Shown: piece by piece, positions 7,622 through 16,846 of the stretch
Position numbering within the stretch: position 1 is the stretch's first letter
How the letters are laid out: each line of letters opens with the position of its first letter
DNA from: Bog-473 sp963736525
GTDB taxonomy: Bacteria > Actinomycetota > Acidimicrobiia > Acidimicrobiales > RAAP-2
Reading direction: 5' to 3'
Assembly (NCBI GenBank): GCA_963736525.1
Contig: CAVTPF010000018.1
Location: forward strand, 215,887 to 279,886
Length of the DNA: 64,000 bases
Program-made: the position numbers and the translations under genes
The notes under the pieces: model-generated
The model's database searches: none
The model's input: only the letters and a program-made list of their open reading frames with translations
Told to the model about the DNA's origin: nothing

Positions 7622-10363
7622 ATGGCGACAGGGCAGGAGCGAACGGGCCCGCTACTGCTGCTCGACGGCATGTCGCTGGCCTTCCGGGCCTACTTCGCAC
7701 TGCCCGACACCCTGGCCACCTCCAGCGGCGTCGTGACCAACGCGGTGCACGGGTTCACCTCCATGCTGGTGTACCTCATCCGCGAGCAGCGGCCCTCCGC
7801 GCTGGCGGTCGCCTTCGACGCACCCGGCGACACGTTCCGCGACGAGATGAACGAGGACTACAAGGCTGGGCGGGCCGAGACCCCCTGGCTGCTGCCGCCG
7901 CAGTTCGACATGATCCGCGAGGTGATGGCGGCCCTGGCCATCCCGGTCATCGAGGCACCCGGCTTCGAGGCCGACGACGTCATCGCCACCTTGGCCACCG
8001 AGGCGGCCGCGCGGCAGTGCCAGGTCGTTATCGTGACGGGGGACCGCGACAGCTTCCAGCTGGTGCAGGACCCCTACGTGCGCGTGCTCTACAACAAGCG
8101 GGGCGTCAGCGACTACGCGCTCTACGACGAGGCGGGCATCGTCGAGCGCACCGGCGTGCCGCCCACCCAGTACGTGCTGCTCGCAGCGTTGCGGGGTGAC
8201 CCCTCCGACAACCTGCCGGGCGTGCCCGGCGTGGGGGAGAAGACGGCGGCCAAGCTGCTCACCAAGTACGGCGATCTCGACGGGGTCTTCGGGCACCTCG
8301 ACGAGCAGACACCGAAGCTGCGCGAGAACCTGGCGGTCAACGAGGAGCTGGCCCGCTCGAACGCGCGCATCATCCCGCTCGTGCGCGACGTGACGCTCGA
8401 CGTGGACGTCGACCAGCTGACGCTGGGCGGGTGGGACCGCGCCGCCGCGCAGACCACCTTCGAGCGCTACGAGATGAAGACGGTCTGGCAGCGCATGGAG
8501 GAGCTCCTCGATGCGGGTGCGCTGGGCGACCCGCTCGAAGGCAGCGCGGGACCCGCCACGACCGCCGCCGTGGCGGCCGTCCCGGACTCGACGCCGGCCG
8601 TGGCGGCGCCCCCCGCCTTCGAGCTGCGCGACGTGGCCGTGCCCACGACGGCGGCGGACATCACGAAGCAGCTGGCCGCGCTGGGCACCGGCCTGCTCGC
8701 CCTGGCCGCCCGCTGGAACGGGCTGCCGGGGCGCAGCGACCTGGTCGCACTGGTGCTGGTGGCAACCGAGGGTGAGGAGGCGGGCCTCGGGGTGCTGGTG
8801 CCGGGGGAGCAGCTCGCGGTCGCCTCGGTCGCGAAGAAGCTCAACACCGTCCTCGCCCGGCCGGTCATCGGGCACAACGTCAAGGAGATCATGCGGTCGC
8901 TGCTCCCGTTGGGCATCGACGTGACCGGCCTGGAGATGGACACCGCGGTGGCGGCCTACCTCCTCGATGCGTCGACCGGCGAGTACGAGCTGGCACAGCT
9001 CCGCGAGCAGACGGGCCAGCTCAGCCTCGACATCCTCGAGCCGGGTGAGACGGCGCGCGACCTGGCCCAGGAGGCAGCCGGCGAGGCGGCCGACGTCTCG
9101 GCCATGGCGACCGGCTTCCGCCGGCGCCTGCAGTCCGAGGACATGGCCATGCTGCACGACGAGATCGAGACGCCGCTCGTGCGGGTCCTGGCCAAAATGG
9201 AAGTGGTCGGCATCGGCGTCGACCGGGCCGAGCTGCAGGCCATCGCCGACGCCCTGAAGGCGTCGGCGGCGATGCTGCAGGTCGAGGTACAGCAGCGCGC
9301 CGGCCACGAGTTCAACGTCAACTCGACGCCGCAGCTGCGCACCGTGCTCTACGAAGAGCTCGGGCTGACCCCGGGAAAGAAGACCAAGACGGGGTTCTCG
9401 ACCGACGCCCAGACCCTCGAGAGCCTGCGGGGCGCCCACCCGATCGTCGACGCACTGTTGTCGTACCGCGAGGTGGAGAAACTGCGTTCCACCTACGGGG
9501 AGAGCCTGCTGGCCGAGGTGCAGGCCGACGGCCGCATCCACGCGTCGTTCGGGCAGACGGTGGCGCGGACCGGGCGCATCTCCTCGGACCGACCCAACCT
9601 GCACAACATCCCGGTGCGCACCGAACAGGGCAAGCAGTTCCGCCGCGCCTTCGTGCCGGCCGAGGGCTGCACGTTCCTCGTGGCCGACTACGACCAGGTC
9701 GAGCTCCGCTGCATCGCGCACCTCTCGGAAGACCCCGGGCTGATCGACGCGCTCACGAGCGGGTCCGACGTGCACCGGATGGTCGCCGCCGCCGTGTACG
9801 GGATCCCGCCGGAGGAGGTGACCCATACCCAACGCGAGTACTGCAAGATGGTCTCCTACGGCCTCGCTTACGGCATGGAGGCGTACGGGCTGAGCCAGCG
9901 CCTCGGCGTGCCCGTCGAGGAGGCGGCCGCCATCATCGAGAGCTACTTCGGCGCCTTCCCACTGGTGAAGCAGTACATGGACCACACGGTGGCCGACGCC
10001 AAGATCCGCGGCGCCACCCGCACCCAGTTCGGCCGGGTCCGCCCGCTGCCCGACCTCCACGCCTCGAACTACCGGCTGCGCCAGGCGGCCGAGCGCCAGG
10101 CCATGAACGCCGGCATCCAGGGACTGGCGGCCGACATCTTCAAGTTGGCCCTCGTGCGGCTCGACCGCGACCTCGAAGCGCACGCCCTGGCCAGCCGCCT
10201 CGTGCTGCAGGTCCACGACGAGGTGATCGTCGAGGTCTCGCCGGGGGAGGAGGACGAGGTGCGCCGCCTCACCGAGTCCGCCCTCACCGGGGCGGCGGAC
10301 CTCAAGGTCCCCCTCACCATCTCCGTGGCGACGGGACCGAGCTGGGCCGCGGCCAAGGGCTGA
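7622..10363 (+). CDS. polA: DNA polymerase I
   Basis: 913 residues from ATG 7622, 11 bases after pdtaR. An N-terminal 5' nuclease domain (about 1-290, with DDVIATLA and TGDRDSFQLV) is followed by a degenerate 3'-5' exonuclease-like middle that lacks a complete set of carboxylates. The polymerase domain (about 540-913) has motif A in VADYDQVELR, the O-helix with a Tyr at the sugar-discrimination position (KMVSYGLAYG), and motif C in QVHDEVIVE. It fills gaps in excision repair and removes RNA primers. The uvr genes elsewhere in the window serve the same repair pathway. Confidence 0.97.
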   Translation: MATGQERTGPLLLLDGMSLAFRAYFALPDTLATSSGVVTNAVHGFTSMLVYLIREQRPSALAVAFDAPGDTFRDEMNEDYKAGRAETPWLLPPQFDMIREVMAALAIPVIEAPGFEADDVIATLATEAAARQCQVVIVTGDRDSFQLVQDPYVRVLYNKRGVSDYALYDEAGIVERTGVPPTQYVLLAALRGDPSDNLPGVPGVGEKTAAKLLTKYGDLDGVFGHLDEQTPKLRENLAVNEELARSNARIIPLVRDVTLDVDVDQLTLGGWDRAAAQTTFERYEMKTVWQRMEELLDAGALGDPLEGSAGPATTAAVAAVPDSTPAVAAPPAFELRDVAVPTTAADITKQLAALGTGLLALAARWNGLPGRSDLVALVLVATEGEEAGLGVLVPGEQLAVASVAKKLNTVLARPVIGHNVKEIMRSLLPLGIDVTGLEMDTAVAAYLLDASTGEYELAQLREQTGQLSLDILEPGETARDLAQEAAGEAADVSAMATGFRRRLQSEDMAMLHDEIETPLVRVLAKMEVVGIGVDRAELQAIADALKASAAMLQVEVQQRAGHEFNVNSTPQLRTVLYEELGLTPGKKTKTGFSTDAQTLESLRGAHPIVDALLSYREVEKLRSTYGESLLAEVQADGRIHASFGQTVARTGRISSDRPNLHNIPVRTEQGKQFRRAFVPAEGCTFLVADYDQVELRCIAHLSEDPGLIDALTSGSDVHRMVAAAVYGIPPEEVTHTQREYCKMVSYGLAYGMEAYGLSQRLGVPVEEAAAIIESYFGAFPLVKQYMDHTVADAKIRGATRTQFGRVRPLPDLHASNYRLRQAAERQAMNAGIQGLAADIFKLALVRLDRDLEAHALASRLVLQVHDEVIVEVSPGEEDEVRRLTESALTGAADLKVPLTISVATGPSWAAAKG

Positions 10364-10500
10364 CGGCGTCGCCGAACGAGCCTGGTACGCTGGAAGGTCC
10401 TGCCCGCCGGCACCGGAGGCGGCGCAGCCCCTATCCAACGAGACCCGACCCCGGCGCGGTCCTGCGGGTGCAGATGGCACCCGCCGCAAGGAGCTTCACC

Positions 10501-11940
10501 ATGGCTGACACCGCCACCGACGCAGCACCCTCCTCCGCCTCGACCTCCCTCCTCTCCCCCGAGGCGATGGGCAGCTTCGACGCCGAGGGCAACTACACGC
10601 CGCGCACCATCGTCGACGACGACCTGGGGGACGCCGACCTCGAGAAGGCGATGGGCGACTCCATCATCGAGTTCGACGATGGCGACGTGATCGAGGGGAC
10701 GGTCGTCAAGATCGACCGCGACGAGGTGCTGCTCGACATCGGCTTCAAGTCGGAGGGGGTCATCCCCGCCCGCGAGCTTTCCATCCGCAACGACGTCGAC
10801 CCCACCGAGATCGTGAAGCTCGGTGAGCACGTCGAGGCGCTCGTGCTCCAGAAGGAGGACAAGGAGGGGCGCCTGGTCCTGTCCAAGAAGCGGGCGCAGT
10901 ACGAGCGGGCCTGGACGACGATCGAGGAGAAGAAGAACAAGGGCGAGATGGTCTCCGGCCCGGTGATCGAGGTCGTCAAGGGTGGCCTGATCGTCGACAT
11001 CGGCCTGCGCGGCTTCCTCCCGGCGTCGCTGGTCGAGCTGCGCCGGGTGCGCGAGCTGCAGCCGTACGTGGGCAAGGAGATCGAGGCCAAGATCATCGAG
11101 CTCGACCGCAACCGCAACAACGTGGTCCTGTCGCGGCGGGCCTGGCTGGAGGAGGCGCAGAAGGAGCAGCGGGGCGACTTCCTGCAGAACCTCAAGCCGG
11201 GCGAGCGCCGCAAGGGCGTCGTGTCCTCGGTGGTCAACTTCGGCGCCTTCGTGGACCTCGGCGGCATGGACGGCCTCGTGCACGTATCGGAGCTCAGTTG
11301 GAAGCACGTCGACCACCCGTCGTCGGTCGTGTCGGTGGGCGACGAGATTGAGGTCGAGGTGCTCGACGTCGACCTCGACAAGGAGCGCATCAGCCTCTCC
11401 TTGAAGGCGACGCAATCGGACCCGTGGCAGGAGTTCGCCGACTCGCACGCCGTGGGCCAGCTGGTCTACGGACGCATCACCAAGCTCGTGCCCTTCGGCG
11501 CCTTCGTGCAGGTCGGCGACGGGATCGAGGGACTGGTGCACATCTCGGAGATGGCCGTGCACCACGTCGACCTGCCCGAGCAGGTCGTCACGCCGGGCGA
11601 GGAGCTGTGGGTCAAGATCATCGACATCGACCTGCAGCGCCGGCGCATCAGCCTGTCCATCAAGCAGGCGGCCGAGGGCGGCGAGGTCTCCGAGGAGTAC
11701 CGGGAGGCCTTCGGCGAGCACGCCTACGACGAGGAGGGGAACTACATCGGCTTCGACTACGTCGAGGGCGAGTTCACCCCCGAGACCGAGGCGCAGGCGG
11801 CCTGGGCCGACTTCGCCGAGGAGGTCGGCACGCAGGTCGTCCAGCCCGACGCCACGGCGCCCGAGGGCGGCGAGGTGGGCGAGGCTGGCGAGGCCCCGGC
11901 CCCGGCAGACGCTGCGGAGGCGGCACCCACCGGCGAGTGA
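10501..11940 (+). CDS. rpsA: 30S ribosomal protein S1
   Basis: 479 residues from ATG 10501, chosen because AAGGAG lies 7-8 bases upstream; the frame is open further 5'. Four S1 RNA-binding repeats are visible at about 60-130, 145-215, 230-300 and 315-385, with an acidic Ala/Glu/Gly-rich tail. It recruits mRNA to the small subunit. The order polA-rpsA is the usual actinobacterial one. The 137-base leader (10364-10500) suggests its own promoter, which I could not define. Confidence 0.96.
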   Translation: MADTATDAAPSSASTSLLSPEAMGSFDAEGNYTPRTIVDDDLGDADLEKAMGDSIIEFDDGDVIEGTVVKIDRDEVLLDIGFKSEGVIPARELSIRNDVDPTEIVKLGEHVEALVLQKEDKEGRLVLSKKRAQYERAWTTIEEKKNKGEMVSGPVIEVVKGGLIVDIGLRGFLPASLVELRRVRELQPYVGKEIEAKIIELDRNRNNVVLSRRAWLEEAQKEQRGDFLQNLKPGERRKGVVSSVVNFGAFVDLGGMDGLVHVSELSWKHVDHPSSVVSVGDEIEVEVLDVDLDKERISLSLKATQSDPWQEFADSHAVGQLVYGRITKLVPFGAFVQVGDGIEGLVHISEMAVHHVDLPEQVVTPGEELWVKIIDIDLQRRRISLSIKQAAEGGEVSEEYREAFGEHAYDEEGNYIGFDYVEGEFTPETEAQAAWADFAEEVGTQVVQPDATAPEGGEVGEAGEAPAPADAAEAAPTGE

Positions 11941-11960
11941 CGGGCCGGGCGGGATGGTTC

Positions 11961-11990
11961 TGAAAACGATCCACCGGATCGCTTCTCAGT
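11961..11990. terminator. Hairpin between convergent rpsA and the opp operon
   Basis: CGATCC (11967-11972) and GGATCG (11976-11981) form a six-base stem around ACC, with A- and T-rich flanks (TGAAAA before, GCTTCTC after). It could terminate both convergent transcripts. No long U tract. Confidence 0.4.
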
Positions 11991-11998
11991 CATACGGT

Positions 11999-12898
11999 TT
12001 ATAGTTTTCGGGGTTCAGTGAGCAGGTCACCCAGCACGCGCGCGAACGTCGCCGTGCGGTCCGGGCTCTGGACGAAGAAGAGCACCGGATCGAGGAGCTC
12101 GAGCTCCAGCAGGACCGGCCCGCCGTCCGCCCCGTGCACCACGTCGACGCGGGCGTAGGTGGTGGGGCCCAGCAGGCGCTCGGCGGCGGCCAGCGCCCGG
12201 CGCGCCACCGCGAGGTGCCCCGCGGGGGCGACTGCCGCCGTGACGACCTGGTTGGTGATCAGGCTGTCTGTCGCACCGGCGCCGCGTCGGATCATCGGCT
12301 CTTTGTGGATGGCATGGCTGAAGGCGCCCCCGAGGAAGACGAGGCCGATCTCGCCCGCGCTGTCCACCGACGCCTGGTAGGGCTGGACCATGGCCGTCCG
12401 CCCCGATCCCACCAGCGCGGCGACGTGGTCGAGCGCGGCGGCGTGCTGGTGGGGCTCGTAGCGCGCCGTCCGGTAGCCGCCGCCCGAGACCGAGGGCTTG
12501 ACCACGACCTCCCCCTTGGGGAGCGCCACCGCCCCTACGGACTCCGCCGCCTCCACCCAGAGGGTCGGCACGGTCGGGACGCCCGAGGCCTCCAGGTCGC
12601 GCAGGTAGCGCTTGTCGAGGTTCCAGCGCAGTGTGGCGGGGAAGTTGACCAGCCGCACGCCGCCGCCTTCCAGGGCGGCGACCCAGGCCAGGAACGCACG
12701 GGGGTGGTGGATGTTGTCCCACGTGCCGTTCGCCACCACCAGGTCGAAGGACGTCCAGGGCACGTCCGGATCGCTCCAGACGGCGGTGTGGGCGTCGATG
12801 CCGGCGTCGTGCAGGGCGGTGGAGAGCAACGGCCCGTCGTCGTGCAGGTCGGGCCATTGCGGACAGGACGCGAAGGCCACCCGGGGCCGTGTGCTCAA
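11999..12898 (-). CDS. ATP-grasp domain protein, RimK/glutathione-synthetase-like
   Basis: 299 residues from a TTG at 12898 that overlaps the oppF stop (TTGA), so translation is coupled. The N-terminal part (VVANGTWDNIHHPRAFLAWV, LVNFPATLRWNLDKRYL) resembles the pre-ATP-grasp region of small RimK-like enzymes. VVVKPSVSGGGYRT is the phosphate-binding Lys and glycine-rich loop, and VLLELELLDPVLFF carries metal-binding glutamates. Such enzymes join an acyl phosphate to an amine or thiol. Placement as last gene of an oligopeptide transporter operon suggests an amino-acid or peptide-related ligase; substrate unknown. Confidence 0.75.
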   Translation of the reverse strand: MSTRPRVAFASCPQWPDLHDDGPLLSTALHDAGIDAHTAVWSDPDVPWTSFDLVVANGTWDNIHHPRAFLAWVAALEGGGVRLVNFPATLRWNLDKRYLRDLEASGVPTVPTLWVEAAESVGAVALPKGEVVVKPSVSGGGYRTARYEPHQHAAALDHVAALVGSGRTAMVQPYQASVDSAGEIGLVFLGGAFSHAIHKEPMIRRGAGATDSLITNQVVTAAVAPAGHLAVARRALAAAERLLGPTTYARVDVVHGADGGPVLLELELLDPVLFFVQSPDRTATFARVLGDLLTEPRKL

Positions 12899-13887
12899 GT
12901 CCCGATGGGGAAGTGGCAGGCCACCTGGTGCCCGGGGGCGAGCTCCCGCAGTTCGGGGACCTCCTCGGCGCAGCGCGCCTCGGCGCGCGGGCAGCGCGTC
13001 CGGAAGCGGCAGCCCGACGGCGGGTTGATGGGGCTGGGGGGCTCCCCGATCAGGGGCACCGAGGTCCGGGGCAACTCGGGGTCGGGCTCCACGGCGGAGG
13101 CGAGCAGGGCCGCCGTGTAGTGGTGGGCCGGTGCCTCGTAGAGCACGTCGGAGGGGGCGATCTCGCAGAGGCGGCCGAGGTACATCACGGCCACCCGGTC
13201 GCTGACGTTCTTCACCACGGCCAGGTCGTGCGCGATGAACAGGACGGTCAGGTTGTACTCCCGCTTCAGGTCCTCGAGGAGGTTGAGGATCTGGGCCTGC
13301 ACCGACACGTCGAGGGCGGAGACGATCTCGTCGCAGACGAGCAGCTTCGGCTTGAGCACCAGGGCGCGCGCGATGCTGATGCGCTGGCACTGGCCCCCGG
13401 AGAACTCGCGGGGCCGGCGGCCGCCGTTGAGGTACGGATCGATCCCGACCCTCTCGAGCATCGCGTTGACCGTCTGCCGCCGCTCCTCCTTGGTGCCGAT
13501 CTTCCAGATGGTCAGTGGCTCCGCCACGATGTCGAGGACCTTCCGCCGGGGGTTCAGCGACGAGATGGGGTCCTGGAAGATCATCTGGACCTGCGTGCGC
13601 AGCGTGCGCAGGTCGCTTCGGTTGAGCCCGGTCAGATCGGTGTCCCCGAAGCGGATGCGACCCGAGGTGGGTCGCTCGACCTGCACGATGGCGCGGCCCG
13701 TCGTGGACTTGCCGCACCCGGACTCGCCGACGAGGCCGAGCGTCTCGCCCCGGCGCATGGTGAACGTGATGCCCGCCACCGCCTGCACCGTGGTGCTCCC
13801 CTTGTGGAAGGAGACGTGGAGGTCCTCCACCGACAGCAGCGGGTCGGTCGTCTCCGCCGCCGGGGGCTCCAGCACGGTGTCCGTCAC
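12895..13887 (-). CDS. oppF: Oligopeptide ABC transporter ATP-binding protein
   Basis: 330 residues. Walker A is GESGCGKSTTGRAI, the signature FSGGQCQRISIARAL and Walker B LLVCDEIVSALDV. The C-terminal Cys-containing oligopeptide/dipeptide extension (GCRFRTRCPRAEARC) is typical of OppF/DppF. Position 4 of the operon oppB-C-D-F-ATP-grasp, starting inside the end of oppD (ATGA). Confidence 0.92.
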   Translation of the reverse strand: MTDTVLEPPAAETTDPLLSVEDLHVSFHKGSTTVQAVAGITFTMRRGETLGLVGESGCGKSTTGRAIVQVERPTSGRIRFGDTDLTGLNRSDLRTLRTQVQMIFQDPISSLNPRRKVLDIVAEPLTIWKIGTKEERRQTVNAMLERVGIDPYLNGGRRPREFSGGQCQRISIARALVLKPKLLVCDEIVSALDVSVQAQILNLLEDLKREYNLTVLFIAHDLAVVKNVSDRVAVMYLGRLCEIAPSDVLYEAPAHHYTAALLASAVEPDPELPRTSVPLIGEPPSPINPPSGCRFRTRCPRAEARCAEEVPELRELAPGHQVACHFPIGT

Positions 13888-14900
13888 GCCGTGACCACCT
13901 GGGGCTCATCGGGTCGGTCGGGGCGGTCCGCCGAGGAGAGGGGGTACCAGCAGGCGTAGCTGTGGCCCGGCGCGGCCTCCACGAGGGGCGGCTTCTCCCG
14001 GTGGCACTTGTCGCGCGCATAGGGGCAACGGGGGGAGAACGGGCAACCGGCGGGGGGGTGGAGCAGGTCGGGCGGGCGGCCCTCAATGGCCGTGAGGCGT
14101 GAATGGCTGGGGTTGCTGATCCGGGGAATCGACTCGAGCAGTGCCTCGGTGTAGGGCATGGCCATGCTCTTGAAGAGCACGCTGGTGGGGGCCCGCTCCA
14201 CCACGTTGCCCGCGTACATCACGATGATCTCGTCGGTGCGCGTCGCCACCACCCCGAGGTCGTGGGTCACCAGGACCATGGCCATGTCGCGGTCACGCTG
14301 CAGATGGCCCAGGAGATCGAGGATCTGCGCCTGCACGGTGACGTCGAGACCGGTGGTCGGCTCGTCGGCCAGGAGGAGGCGGGGGGCGCAGGCCAGCGCG
14401 ATGGCGATCATCACCCGTTGGCGCATCCCGCCCGACAGTTGCGCGGGGTAGGCCTCGTAGCGCTCGACGGGCGAGGGGATGCCGACCTGCATGAGGAGTG
14501 ACAGCGCCGTCTCCTTGGCCTCACCCTTGGAGAGCTTCAGATGGATCTTGAGCGGTTCGGTGATCTGGTTGCCGATACGCTGCACCGGGTTGAGCGACGT
14601 CATCGGGTCCTGGAAGACCATGGCGATGTGCGTGGCCCAGAGCTTGCGGAGCTCGGCATTCGGCGCGTTGAGGATCTCCGTGCCGGCGTAGCGGACCGAG
14701 CCCGTCTGGACGGCCGAGAACCGGGGCAGGAGCCCCATGATGGCGCGGGAGAGGACGGTCTTGCCCGATCCGGACTCGCCGACGACACCCAGCGTCTTCC
14801 CCTGCTCCAACGTGAGGGAGACACCCTGCACCGCCCGCACCGCGCCGCGGGTGGTGGTGAACGAGACGTTGAGGTTTTCGACCTCCAACAAGGCGGTCAC
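13884..14900 (-). CDS. oppD: Oligopeptide ABC transporter ATP-binding protein
   Basis: 338 residues from GTG 14900, which overlaps the oppC stop (GTGA). Walker A is GESGSGKTVLSRAI, the signature LSGGMRQRVMIAIAL and Walker B LLLADEPTTGLDV. The C-terminal GCPFSPRCPYARDKC is the conserved Cys-rich extension of OppD/DppD. With OppF it forms the heterodimeric motor of a peptide importer. Confidence 0.93.
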   Translation of the reverse strand: MTALLEVENLNVSFTTTRGAVRAVQGVSLTLEQGKTLGVVGESGSGKTVLSRAIMGLLPRFSAVQTGSVRYAGTEILNAPNAELRKLWATHIAMVFQDPMTSLNPVQRIGNQITEPLKIHLKLSKGEAKETALSLLMQVGIPSPVERYEAYPAQLSGGMRQRVMIAIALACAPRLLLADEPTTGLDVTVQAQILDLLGHLQRDRDMAMVLVTHDLGVVATRTDEIIVMYAGNVVERAPTSVLFKSMAMPYTEALLESIPRISNPSHSRLTAIEGRPPDLLHPPAGCPFSPRCPYARDKCHREKPPLVEAAPGHSYACWYPLSSADRPDRPDEPQVVTA

Positions 14901-15808
14901 AGCTTGATCTCCGACACGTCGAAGTAGGTCCGCAGCTTGTCGGCGATCACGTTCAGGCTGATGAGAAGCAGGAACATCGCGCTGGCCGGGAAGATGAGCA
15001 ACCAGGGATTGGTCTGGCCCTTGGCACCGGTCAGGAGCGACGACCCCTCGTACAGCATGTTGCCCCAGCTCGGGGTCGGCGGCTGCACGGAGAGCCCGAG
15101 GAAGGCCAAGGTGCCCTCCAGCACGATGATGGTGGCCACCGCGATGAGGCTGAACGACACGATGGTCGGCGCAATGTTGGGCAGCAGCTCGCGGGCCAGA
15201 ATGCGGGTGTCGCCGGCACCGAGCGACTTGGCCGCCAGGACGAAGTCGCGGGTGGCGTACGAGAGGGTCGAGGCCCGCACGACCCGGAAGATCAGGGGTG
15301 CGCCGAAGACGCCGATGATCAACGTGATCTTCCACAGGCTGTGGCCCCAGAAGGACACGATGGCGATGACGGCCACCAGGGCGGGGAAGGCGAGGACGAC
15401 GTAGGACCCGGTGTTCAGGGCGGTGTCGATCCGCCCGCGCCGGTAGGCCGAGATCATGGCGGGGATGCCGCCGAGGATGATGCCGATTGCCGCGCCGAAG
15501 AAGCCCACCACCAGCGAGACCCGCGATCCGTAAATGAGGCGGCTCAGGATGTCGCGGTAGAGGTCGTCGGTGCCGAGGAGATGGCCCCACCCCGGACCGG
15601 CGTTCTGCGCGCCGTTGTAGTTCCCCAGGTCGGGGTTGGGCAGCGGCAACAGGTTGGCGGTGAGGGCGAGGATGATGTTGAGCGCGATCCAGCCGACGCA
15701 GATCCAGAAGAAGACACCGAGCCGCTTCCGGGCCGGATCAGCCTCTTTCTCGGCCTCGATTTCGGCCTCGATGTCGCTGAACGCGTGCATGTCGGTCAAC
15801 TCACTCAC
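14897..15808 (-). CDS. oppC: Oligopeptide ABC transporter permease
   Basis: 303 residues, six membrane helices. The N-terminal cytoplasmic tail is acidic (EAEIEAEKEAD). The inner-membrane coupling loop contains the EAA-like motif around AAKSLGAGDTRILARELLPN. The LLGTDDLYRDILSRLIYGSRVS region is typical of the DppC/OppC family. Overlaps oppB by 8 bases. Confidence 0.93.
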   Translation of the reverse strand: MSELTDMHAFSDIEAEIEAEKEADPARKRLGVFFWICVGWIALNIILALTANLLPLPNPDLGNYNGAQNAGPGWGHLLGTDDLYRDILSRLIYGSRVSLVVGFFGAAIGIILGGIPAMISAYRRGRIDTALNTGSYVVLAFPALVAVIAIVSFWGHSLWKITLIIGVFGAPLIFRVVRASTLSYATRDFVLAAKSLGAGDTRILARELLPNIAPTIVSFSLIAVATIIVLEGTLAFLGLSVQPPTPSWGNMLYEGSSLLTGAKGQTNPWLLIFPASAMFLLLISLNVIADKLRTYFDVSEIKL

Positions 15809-16748
15809 GGGCGATCCTCGGGTCGACGATGGTGAAGAGGAAGTCGAAGATGAAGTTGACCAGGACGATGGCGACCGCGACGAACAGCGTGATGCCCTGC
15901 ACGACGGTGTAATCGTCCTGATTGACGCTCGAGATGAGCTGGTAGCCGAGGCCGGGCATCTGGAGGAGCAGCTCGACGACGAAGGTGCCGGCGATCAGGC
16001 TCCCGATGGTGACGCCGGCCGATGCCAGCAGTGAGATGGAGGACGGGCGCAGGGCGTGGCGCCACATGATGCGCCGGTCCGACAGGCCCTTGGAGCGGGC
16101 CATCGTGATGAAGTCCTCCTGCAACGTCGAGATGAGGTCGTTCCGCAGCAGCCGGAAGTACACCACGATGGAACCGAGGGCGAGCACGATGGCGGGCAGG
16201 AGCATCGTGTGGATGTTGGACCAGAAGTCCTGCGTCAACGGGACATAGGAGGCCGGGCCCGGGAACACGTGCCAGTGGACGGCGAAGATCAGCACGAGGA
16301 TGGGTGCGATCACGAACGGGGGCAAGGCCAGCATGGCGAAGGTCGTGCTGTTGGACGCCTGATCGAAGAACTTGTTGGGCCGGCGAGCGGCGGTCATCGC
16401 CATGGGGAAGGCGATGGCGAACGCCAGGATCTGGGAGAAGATGATGAGCTCCAGGTCGATGGGGAACGACTGGGCGATGATGGTCGTCGTCGATTGGTGG
16501 GTGGTGTAGGACTGCCCCAGGTTGCCCTGGAAGACGTGGCCGATCCAGATGAAGTACTGCTGCCACAGGGGCTTGTTGAGGCCGAGCTGGCGGTTGACCG
16601 TGGCGACGTTCTGGGGGGTGGCATTGGGGCCGAGGATGGTGTCGGTCGGGTTCCCCGGGAGCAGATGGACGAGGAAGAAGGAGGCGACGGAGACGAAGAG
16701 GATGATGATGACGAGCAGCACCACTCTCTTGGCGATGTAACGGGCCAC
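15801..16748 (-). CDS. oppB: Oligopeptide ABC transporter permease, first gene of the operon
   Basis: 315 residues, six membrane helices, with the DppB/OppB N-terminal VVLLVIIILFVSVASFFLVH and the coupling motif ARSKGLSDRRIMWRHALRPS. No substrate-binding protein is found in the operon; the orphan family 5 binding protein at 51939-53756 is a candidate partner. The 98 bases upstream are shared with the divergent glycosyltransferase gene. Confidence 0.93.
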   Translation of the reverse strand: MARYIAKRVVLLVIIILFVSVASFFLVHLLPGNPTDTILGPNATPQNVATVNRQLGLNKPLWQQYFIWIGHVFQGNLGQSYTTHQSTTTIIAQSFPIDLELIIFSQILAFAIAFPMAMTAARRPNKFFDQASNSTTFAMLALPPFVIAPILVLIFAVHWHVFPGPASYVPLTQDFWSNIHTMLLPAIVLALGSIVVYFRLLRNDLISTLQEDFITMARSKGLSDRRIMWRHALRPSSISLLASAGVTIGSLIAGTFVVELLLQMPGLGYQLISSVNQDDYTVVQGITLFVAVAIVLVNFIFDFLFTIVDPRIARE

Positions 16749-16846
16749 TGCGCCTCTTTCCCCCCTTCGATCTGCCTCGTCCCTTTCGGATCATGCCGTC
16801 CCCACCGGCGGCGGATGATCCTAGACCGCGAGCCCTTTGTCCTACC

